64,000 bases of DNA from Porogramme epimiltina (Eukaryota > Basidiomycota > Agaricomycetes > Polyporales > Polyporaceae). The notes below the pieces were generated by a model that was not told where the DNA came from, ran no database searches, and saw only the letters and a list, made by a program, of their open reading frames with translations. Position 1 is the stretch's first letter. Each line of letters opens with the position of its first letter. The DNA is taken from contig FTLJ01000037.1 in NCBI GenBank assembly GCA_900155495.1, positions 1 to 64,000 of the forward strand, written 5' to 3'. Positions 32,575-41,842 of this stretch are shown one piece after another. Position numbers and translations under genes: made by a program.

Positions 32575-34304
32575 TTCGTACAGAGGGAAAGCACAGCGGG
32601 GAGTGAATGGGAGGAAAGGGGAAGAACGGAGGAAAGGGGATGGCGAAGAGCAAGAGAGAGCTCGAGAGGAAACAGGCGCGGGAAGGGGGTGCGAGTGCAT
32701 CACGTGCACCAAATTTTTGGAAACAGGAAAAGAGGGCGCTTACGTCCGAAACGCCAGCAGCGGCGCACGGCCCTCCTCCGAGACCGGCCGGCAAGCGTCG
32801 CCGCACCTCCGTAGTACCAAGCTCAGTTGCAGATTCGACTTCAAGCACCAAGGAAGAACGGCCTCCCTGGACGTCCTATAGTTATTCCCGTAGCGGGCAT
32901 CAGCGCACATCGACGGTGAGTATGTTTCCTCGACTCCTAGTCGCATAGTACACCTTGTTTACCCATAATTTGGCAAGAAAAGCTAGCCCTATTTATCGTC
33001 CGGGGCTATATCCTAGGATCATGTTTGCTTACCGCTACGGCTGATGACTAGGTGCGCTTTATCTCATCGAGGGCTATCTGCTCTGCGAGTTTGACAGGGC
33101 CCTGTCTCTCCCCACCGTGCTCTGTCCTCCTCGGAAAGAGACTCACGAGCGTATCCTCGCTCCTGAATCTTTAGCCGACGAGATTGACTTCGCGATGCAT
33201 TCTTCGGCGCTGTAATTGCGTTCAAGGGGAGCCTTGTGCCCTTCCATGGGTACAGTAGAAAGTGTTCGGTGGGTGCAGCGAAGTCCCCCTGGTCCACTTT
33301 GCGCAGTCAGATGTGCTCTTCCGTTATGAGAACGCGGAAACGAGGGCAGTAGAGTGGGGCGTGTTTGGCCACTAGTTCAGGGACCAGGGTCACTTCTAGG
33401 GGCGCTTCGTGAGGGTTCAGGGCGACTCAGAGGCGTAGTGAGCTGTGTGAGGATGAGGGCTCCCTCTCGTACACCACGTACCATCCGTAGACGATCCTAG
33501 AGTGGCTGCCCTCTCATTCAGCACCATCCTCTGAACACCCACCTTCTCTCGAGTATTCTAGATACCTGGAATCCAGGGCTGTGGCATTCCAGCACAGCTC
33601 CATGCCAACTACGTAGGCAAGGCATCTTCCTGGGCGTCTTCAAAAGCACACCCCCTAAACCGCGCCCCATTTTACTTGAGTGTCTAATCACTCCTGCCGG
33701 AAGTACACTCTCGACCACAATGTGGGATGCGCGCTATATTATATCACCGACAGCGTCGCACCACGGGCACCACCATCATCTCCTACTCCTATGTTGTGAC
33801 CGGGCAGTTTATCGGCCGCTCTTCGCCTTTATCAGGTTGGCGTGCGGAGAGCAATAGCTAATTTTCTTACCACAGGTTCCGTGCGACCACGCATGCGGTA
33901 GCATAGTAGGATGGCATCTGGTCGTGACTGCAAGAAGGTGCTTTATCCGTTCCCTCGGCACCCATAGTAAATATAGCTAGAAATGCTGTCTGAACTCGTC
34001 GGCACGGGCAGTGCCGAAAACCGGCAGCAGGTAATTTCCGTGCAGCTCTTCTGCTAGACCCTACATTGACTGAATACGTTTGCAGCTTCCAGACATGCGC
34101 CCTCCCCCACGTTGTATTTGGGTTATGTCAGAACGAGTTAATGCTATTTTCTCCTCAAAACTTTGCTCTCCACCGGCATTATGGAAACTCAAACTCTCCG
34201 GTCAACTGGTCGCAAATACAGCATATAAACCGGAGAACACGGAACTAGCGGACATCACCGCTCCCCTACTCTTGCACCTCTTCGCCGAATTGCTCCTATC
34301 CACG
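32575..34304. other. Gene-poor flank of the HET block
   Basis: About 1.7 kb runs from the nucleolin-like start codon to the first HET gene. The first few hundred bases are probably the nucleolin promoter. From about 32,950 the sequence has no sustained codon pattern and no recognisable domain on either strand. It may be decayed duplicated or transposon-derived DNA at the edge of the HET/REP duplication, but no specific element was identified. A frame open from 34095 runs into the HET gene without a stop, so part of the end may be coding. Confidence 0.4.
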
Positions 34305-37300
34305 ATGAACAAGAGATCGCTTACCGCGCCTCCGGCTCCTCAACCCGACGAACGGCCTCCCAAGCGAGCCGCAGCTGAGGCCGACCACTTACCATCAACC
34401 CCCTGCGACGGACATCCAACTGAACCTACATGCCCTTCTACTTCCTTTGTTCAGGACACATGCGCGCCCACAGCACCGATTACTGTCTCAGATTCTTCTT
34501 ACGGTGATCTACAAGTTGATGAAACCCGGCCCGATTCGCCTGACACTCTCCAGTTCGCGAAAGCTCTCCAGAGTCAGGACGTCTCCGAGCTGAGCCAGGC
34601 CTTCTCTTCCCTTATCGAACAATCCGATGTTCAATCACCTCACATGTATGTCAGAACTACATACCACCATCATTATCCCTCGTGTTCATTTTGTTACAAT
34701 TTCAGTTTATCTCTTCATCCCCAAACAGAACAGAACAGCGTGAAACAGAACGTCCTCCCAGAGGTGCAGTAGTTCTTGATTCCTAAGTTTCAGCCTTCCT
34801 GATGGAAATTGTTTCTATAAAGAGTCAAGCGGATGCTGAGCTCCTCGATTCCAGTTGCTCCTTCGATGTAGAATCGGTGTCAGCTTCGTGGTTCCGAATT
34901 CTGCAACCTGACCAACTTCTGGAATTTCGGCTCTCTACCAGCGATCCATATTATCGTCTATATCAAGATGCCAGAGGCCACTTCCTATTGCATCTACTAT
35001 CCGATCCTTCTTGGGTAGAACAATGGACAGCCGGGACGGGCAACGAACCAAGGCTACCTACTAAATATGAACCGGACGTGTATTTCCAGGGGCTGGTCTC
35101 CGTTCTGGCCGATGAATGCTTCCTCCGCCCCGGCATGTCCCTGGTTCGTGCACCCATCCGACTCTGCTCAACCGTAGACTTCCTTGCATGCGGCGTCCTT
35201 GGTCATGTTGCCTTATCAACAAAATTTCAAGAATTAAGGAGGAACGACAAGACTCTGAAGGAGTACGAAACTACTGTCATGTGCTATCGATCATTCCCTT
35301 CTTTGAGCATCCAATTTCTCCCCCTTCTTACTCGGCTTCTGGAACGTGATGCCCAGGACCCCCGTAAAGTTGAAGACATACCACAGGCCGCCTTCCTCAG
35401 CACACTCGCTTCCTTCTGGGAAGACGAATGTAATTTCAGGTACAAGCAACAGTATTCTCCGATGCAATGGTCCCGACGATCGTCTGAGTTGCTGACACAA
35501 TGGCAACAGAGTGACGACCGTAAGTCACACTCGCCGTCATAAATTCTTATTCGTTTTAACCCAAATCATAGATATTGTCATGAAATTCCGTCAATATCCT
35601 GATTCGATCACGGATCTCCTTGATTTCGATGTCGCTTCAGGGACTGCCAACGAGGCCCGAACCATCTCCATACACTTTTACTTAGAAGATCCAGGCCACA
35701 CTGTCCCATCACCTCCCCCCCAAGTGATTCCCTCACCGGAAGAATTGTCTCAGGAGCTAATTGCGCTGCCTCTCTATGCAAGCATAATCCCAGAGGACCC
35801 GGGGACTTCTTCACGTCTGTTCAAGGTGAAGTCAACGACTAACATCAATATGCGTGAGTGTTCGACATTCTATCCTCGCTCATCAAGGCAACTCATCATG
35901 TTGACCTACATAAATAATAGCCTCAAACAAACTAGCAGCGTGCATGATTAAACTATGGGGATACGAACCTACCGCTACGCGATACCCTGGTGATGAGAAC
36001 GCCAAAGCGACCGATAAAATCATGGCCGAAACGGCGGTGGTTTTCGGGAAGACCCGCGATATCCCATGGCTCTCAGGCCCTCACGATGGCTACCCTATCT
36101 CTCCTAACCCCTCAGTTTACGTCAAAATCCGTCGCAATCCCATTTCGACACCGCAGGAAGACGTAGCACTGTGGCTCGCAGCGATGTCCTTCGGCGTGAT
36201 TGAAGCTCTCCTCGGTGTACATGTGCCAGAAGCGCTGCTGGTTCGGAGAAGAGATGACGGAACAAATGTGTTGTGCGGTGCTCAACTGGCCAGATTCATC
36301 ACCGGATACTCCTATGAGCTGCAGATGGCACGCCAGGATGGTTCTTCGTCAGCCTTGCAGCTCTACATCGCAGCTGTGCATTTGCTACGAGAAGCTATTC
36401 AAGCCCTCGGTGAAGACTACCTTCTGACAAGCCATCGCACCCTTACCAGAAGCGGACTATCCGAGAAAGAGGCAGACGATATCGTGCTCTCGCTAGGCAT
36501 AACACTTGACACGCTAGCTGGTGTGGTTTTTCCGAGGACTGCCGAGCGATTTCAGGGGCACTGGGCCACTGTCCCCGAAGACGCTCGAATGGAATTTGAT
36601 AGCATTGTCAAGGCCACCGGCTGGAACTTAAAGAGACTTGTCCAACCCACAATGAGTCGTCTAGGGTGGTGCCCTTACTCCTTGGCCGCATTGTTTGACG
36701 GAGATCCGTCCATTCCAATTTTGTCCCACGTTGTCGACCTCAAACCATTCGTCCGGGATCGAATGCTCCCCGCAGAACATCAGGGCTGTACAGAGTCGTC
36801 CTGCAGGTTCTACACCATTAATCCCAACGACGATAGCCGGCGTTCGCCTCACACATCCCCCCCTTGCAACTGCGAAACAATTTCCCCTTCCCCAGAACAG
36901 GTCTATCAACTCCTTGCTGCCGGAGAAATTCCTGTAGCCGTCTACTTCCCCGGGATTGGACTCTCCGTGCTATCCGCTTCAAAGACCCCGTACATAGCTA
37001 TCTCCCACGTCTGGGCCGACGGGCTGGGGAGCACGACAGAGGAAGGCCTTCCTACCTGCCAAGTGGAAAGGCTCTCCAGATTTGCAGAGGAACTTCTCCC
37101 GGGGGACGTGGCGGCATTCTGGATGGACTCCCTGTGCGTCCCTGGGAAGCGCAAGGAGCTGCGGAAGCGAGCGATCCAACTCATGGCGAAGACATACAAG
37201 GAGGCTCAGAGCGTCGTCGTGATGGATGCTTGCATTCGTGCGGAGTGTTCCTATGCCACGCCTACGACGTCTGTGCTGGGCTACATCGCACTTTCGGGAT

Positions 37301-38310
37301 GGACCCGTAGGGTGTGGACGTTGCAGGAGGGGCTTCTCGCTCGGAAGCTCTACTTCGAGTTCAAGGACGGCCAAGTTGTTGGGACGGACCAATTCGGCCG
37401 GGACTCGCTGGTGGGCCCCGTGGCAGACGACTCATCGGGCTTTGGAACCTTGAGGTTCTCCGAAGAGCTTACACCCCTCTTAAACCGCCGCTTCGAGATC
37501 GAGGAAGGGAGCAAATTTGATTTTCGCGCACTCAACAGCATGTTGCGAGGGCGCACCACCACGAAACCGGAGGATGAGACCATCGCTGTCACGGCCCTCG
37601 TGGAAGGCGGAGACGTCAGCAGGCTACTTTCCATCGAGGGTGAGAATATCGCGGAAAGACGGATGAAGGAGTTCTACCTGCAGATGAAACTCGTTCCCAA
37701 GATGGCACCCACCGCAGCATGTGCAAAGCTGAACCTGGACGGATACCGATGGGCGCCCGAAACCCTGACTTTCACGTTGAACGGCACCTTCGAGGACTGC
37801 GGCACCTGCATGGAAAGCGGCTTGCTCGCCGAGTACAACGTGTTGCACCATCCACACCACCCCTTCCGTATCACCGAGAACGACATTTTCGACATAATAG
37901 AGGATGATGTAAGGTGGCGAGCCTGGAGAATGCCTTTGTGCAACCCTAGGACCGATGATACACCGCTGGCAGTCTGGCGCCTGGCCTTGGGCCCACAGCT
38001 GGCAGGCCGGAACTATGATGAGGAACCTCTCATCTTTGACTACATCATTACTGACTGGAAGCCAGATGGCCCAAGGATGTTCGCCTGTATTTTGGCTTTA
38101 GGAGGTCATGAACCGGCTTTGCCCAGCGAAGTTGGTTTGGATGCAGATGTTGTAAAGGTTACTTACGCCGAATCCTGTGTACTAGCATCCGTGCCGCCTG
38201 GTACGATCCCTGGTCTCCCCCGTTTGGAGGAAAGGGAGGAGTGGGCAAAAATCCCAGGCAATGCGTGGTGCTGGGACAAGTTCGAAACGGCCACTGTCCT
38301 GTTGATGTAG
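34305..38310 (+). CDS. HET-domain protein, copy 1
   Basis: Exons 34305-34645, 34739-34763, 34823-35519, 35572-35853 and 35936-38310 join in frame to 1239 residues. A HET (heterokaryon incompatibility) domain starts near residue 800: YIAISHVWADGLG, LPTCQVERLSRF, FWMDSLCVP, then SGWTRRVWTLQEGLLA. These are the classic HET blocks in their basidiomycete form. HET proteins trigger cell death after fusion of incompatible hyphae in model ascomycetes; that role is not shown here. About 800 residues upstream match no domain I know but are shared with copy 2. Just before the HET core lies a conserved cysteine cluster (C-x5-C, then C-x-C). Exon 2 is only 25 nt. An in-frame start upstream (34095 or 34125) would add a hydrophobic segment, so the start is uncertain. 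Confidence 0.85.
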
Positions 38311-39042
38311 TAGGGTTCACGGTCCTGGGTTGGTACTGGAGCTTTGATACGACTCGTAGGCTGAATCACATAGTACATTACCGAACATGATCAGGTCATG
38401 GAGACGGCGGTATATGTATGAGAAGGTGTGTTCTCTGTATACTTGAATCTTTGCTGAATTCGACCGTGCCAAGGCAAGTCGTGCTGCCGCTGTTTCCGTT
38501 TTTAAGTACGTGTCGTCGTCGTGACATGTTGAAAAGTAGATATGTGGGTGAGGGTGGAGCCAAAAAAGTATGGCGTGCGGCCGCGCGGTCGGTCCATGGT
38601 CTTAGGTCTTTATCAGCTCGCCCGACGCTGGCCGTCACGATTTGCCTTCCGTACGAGTGGAGTGTTGCTGTGCAAACGAGTCAATATTCGGGCAAGATTA
38701 CTGTCAACACATGAAGACGCATGCCTGCCCAGCGCAGCGCGCTCATACAGCGGGACCGATGGGCATGGGGGAGGGGGCAAACCGGCCAAAGAACAGCGTG
38801 CCTTGCAACTACGTATACTTACGACTCGGAATAAATGGATCCGGATACGCGGTAACTCAGCTGTTCACCCGCATGGGCGCTTATAGGTGACTAGAGCTCG
38901 CTTGGCCTGATCAAGTCGGACTGACCGAGCCTTGGTCAAAGCAAACATTCAGCACTTGTTCAACTGTTCGTAGCACCCCCCCGGCCCTCGACACCATCTT
39001 ACTCCGCCTCCGTTTACTGCCCAACACTGATCGCGGCGCTTC
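38311..39042. other. Spacer between HET copy 1 and the REP pseudogene
   Basis: About 730 bases with no gene. Parts match the corresponding spacer of the second unit: CATAGTACATTAC near 38369 matches near 45813, and GGTCAAAGCAAACATTCAG near 38934 matches near 46079 with few changes. It is therefore duplicated intergenic and promoter DNA of the REP gene. Confidence 0.6.
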
Positions 39043-39985
39043 ATGGAATTCCACTGTCCTTGGCACCGGCCTCACAGAGTCTATCGCTGATGCGTGAGTA
39101 TCGCGTGTCTCCACTTCACCGTCCTCTTCTCTGAAGATGAACTGTGCAAGGCAGGCCATTGTTTACGGCGAGAGATGAGGTCGTCCGCGTCTACACCAAC
39201 CAATACTATTGCGGCGATGAAGCCTCTCTGACTCTCAACGAACTTGCCGAGTGAGCCGACATCCGAAAAGGGAGTCCTGACTTCTAACGGGGTTACTCGT
39301 CCGTCTCCCTGATTCGTACACCAACGAACGCGCTATACGTCCATCTCCTGCTCGGTCGCAGCCCCCTCCTACTCACGTCAATATTCAGTCTCCTTCGTGC
39401 CCTCTATCGTCCCCTCCGTCGGCCTGCGCATATTGTCCAGCGTTTCGCGATACGGTTCCTCAAGCTGCTGGAGAAGGCTGTGGTTTACGGCAGCCTAGGA
39501 CTAATACAATGCGTGCCGGGTAGCGAAAAATATGTATTCAAGAGCAAGATCCTGTCTTTGGTCGACATGCGTTGCCCATTCTTTATGTTCGCGACGAGGG
39601 ACTTCGAAGGGAAGGAAATCGAAGGGCAGAAGCAGATGCTGCTCGTGCAATGTCTCAGGGCAGCGCTGAATGAGAAGGCGGCTTCTGCTACTTATTGCGT
39701 ATGCACTGGTCTTCTGTGCGATACCCGAGGGTGCGTGACTCACGCACATGCATCTATGACATTTGGCAGATGATCCATCCACCGCAGATCTGACGCTCCC
39801 TACCTTGCAAAGAACCGTCCAATATTTGTGCTTGGGTGGATAATATGGTACGTCACCTGTCATCGTTGGCCACTACGGTGGCCTAGGCGAGAGGGGCCAG
39901 GGGTTCTGTCGCACACCCACCCTCAAGGGAGGGACCTATATCCTCGGGCGGCGCGTCGCTGCCGTTATTTTGAGCACTTCCGGTT
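39043..39985 (+). pseudogene. Broken Rab escort protein copy
   Basis: This stretch matches the intact REP gene at 46187-47130 in order and spacing but cannot encode it. The first exon (ATGGAATTCCAC) has lost bases relative to the intact copy, shifting the frame. The exon 2 equivalent reads through ELAE and then meets a TGA where the intact copy has Trp. Later pieces are recognisable but in several frames: QYYCGDEASLTLNELAE, VFKSKILSLVD, and GGTYILG near 39925-39945. Similarity fades at about 39985, so the 3' half is missing or unrecognisable. It is the downstream partner of HET copy 1 in the tandem duplication. The end coordinate is approximate. Confidence 0.8.
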
Positions 39986-40821
39986 CAGCTTCAATAATAC
40001 TACTGGAGAAGGAATAGATCTGCTGAGCGTTTTACAGTTCGCCCTGTCGCAGGCATCAATACACATGGGGGATGAGCGTGGTATTATCCGCTCATAGCCA
40101 TATGCGAATGGAGTTCGAGAGCATTGTCAGCGCCTCCAGCAGGGACTGTTGACCTTTGCCCGTCGCCGTTACCTGAGGGTCGGTTTCGTCCGAGGAACGG
40201 GTCTTGGGAAGGGGTCAGAATACACCACGTGCACCAAGCATCCATAAATGGCGCGACATGTCCGAAGGCGGCGGGAGCCAAGCTACTCGTCCGAATCAAC
40301 GATGTCCCCAGCCTTCCCACTACACATAGACTCACAACTTCATTGGGCCCCAAGTGCCCGGCGTGTCTCCCCAAACCTGCATGTGAGACACTGTAGGGTA
40401 AGGCTTCCACGTTTTCGCCCATAATGCAATATATCAGTCCCTCGTACCACAAAAGAACCGAGGCAGCTTCTTTTTAGGGCGCCCAACAGTTCAAGGCAGT
40501 GATGAGCTAGATCTTGGCCCATTTGTCCTGCCCCTCTACTCGTACAATGGACTTCACCACCAGAACATAGCGGAAAACTGGACCTTCACTGCTCAAAATT
40601 TCAGCCCAGTTCAAGGTCATGTCGCGCTCTTCCTCGACAAAAGCCCTTCGACCGTATCCTCGCTGGCTCGCCGACCACCCGACCACCCATATGCACTATG
40701 CCCTTGTGACATTGGCTTCGATATGCATATGTGGGTGCTGCGATCACATCTAATTAGGCGAGTCTCACGCCCCGTCATGTGTGCACTAGACCGACGCAGT
40801 GAGGACCACTTGCCCACTTAT

Positions 40822-40851
40822 AGCAAGATTCAGAAACTTACGGAAAGTGCG
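40822..40851 (+). repeat. Inverted repeat, left arm (30 bp)
   Basis: The arm begins AGCAAGATTCAGAAACTTAC and ends GGAAAGTGCG. It is identical over 30 bases to the reverse complement of 41224-41253. Outward similarity continues weakly on the inner side (a T-run then CGCGC). The arms are 372 bases apart. This could be the termini of a small non-autonomous transposon or an inverted duplication; no target-site duplication was identified. Confidence 0.7.
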
Positions 40852-41223
40852 ATTTTTTTCGCGCCGGCGCCTGCTCAGGCGTCTGGATACCGGTGGCTAT
40901 GCCGGCTCACCGGGACCAGCTCGAGCTCCGCCACCGGGGAAGTGACTTGTAACAAGTTGTAACAGCAGCTAACTCGTATTGGAAAAGTTTTGTGTCTACC
41001 TCTCCCAAAGTCCCCCTGAAGTACTTGCAGTAGGTCTTACATAGGAATGTCCCGCTTATAATAGTATTTGAGGCCCATATAAGGGAGTTTTCTTACGGTA
41101 GACGAAGTCACGGTGATCACGCCGTGACCAACCGTTCGGCCGGCATACGCGGCACGACCTGACCCGTTCGTCCCCGAGTGTTCCGAGGGCTCCTAGCGCT
41201 GGTCCAAGCGCGCGAGAAAAAAA

Positions 41224-41253
41224 CGCACTTTCCGTAAGTTTCTGAATCTTGCT
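41224..41253 (-). repeat. Inverted repeat, right arm (30 bp)
   Basis: Exact reverse complement of 40822-40851. Together the arms enclose about 372 bases with no coding content. Transcripts across the region could form a long-stem hairpin. Confidence 0.7.
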
Positions 41254-41842
41254 GTAACACAGCCAGGTGCGTTTTTCCAGTAATCGGATCACGGACGATT
41301 GAGGGCATGTGCGTAGTAGTTGATGCCGTCGACGTCATCCGGGAACGCTCCTTTCAAGCTTGGGGTGAGTCGTCAGGGGCATAGCGCGTTGTTTGAGAGT
41401 GGCGAGAGCCCGCTCCCGTACAACGTGCATCCCCAGTGCTGACAGTCTCAGCTAGTCTTTCTGACGCCAGCGCCCGTAGCCTCGAAAAAATTACAACACT
41501 GTGACATGATTGGGATCAGCTCCCGACCAGTCTCGCTAGCTTCTGCTGTGCTTCATATTGGCTAGATGTGCTCGTGGTCTCCGGGCATGCACCCTTCTCC
41601 CCCTGATGTATTGGGGTTCTTCCTCGTGGTGTATTAGGGTTGTGTCTGGTCATTGAATCCACCATTCATGCACATGCCCAACTCCTGCCAGTGCCTTCTC
41701 CAATTTCCGTTGTCCGCCGACCGTACAGAAGTTCTCTAGCGCGCTCGCCATGAATATATCATATTTATTGGAGAACACGGAACTGGTGAACAACATCACC
41801 CCTCTACTCTTGCACGTCTTGACCGCGTTGTTCATACTCACA

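Larger units (their letters stand above)
39986..41842. other. Gene-free DNA between the two duplicated units
   Basis: About 1.9 kb without a convincing gene. It contains a 30-bp perfect inverted repeat (separate entries). Frames that share the peptide YSKIQKLTESA on opposite strands arise from that repeat. The last hundred bases resemble the sequence upstream of HET copy 1, including an open frame from an ATG at 41750 that runs into the HET gene. Confidence 0.5.

Noticed and set aside
29744..34304. tRNA, 5S rRNA, CRISPR or insertion-sequence features
   Set aside because: None was recognisable by eye; CRISPR and bacterial insertion sequences are also not expected in a fungal nuclear window. 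A tRNA scan would be decisive.
40723..41292. Two frames on opposite strands sharing the peptide YSKIQKLTESA, suggesting a gene family
   Set aside because: The match is fully explained by the 30-bp inverted repeat; the rest of the two frames is unrelated.
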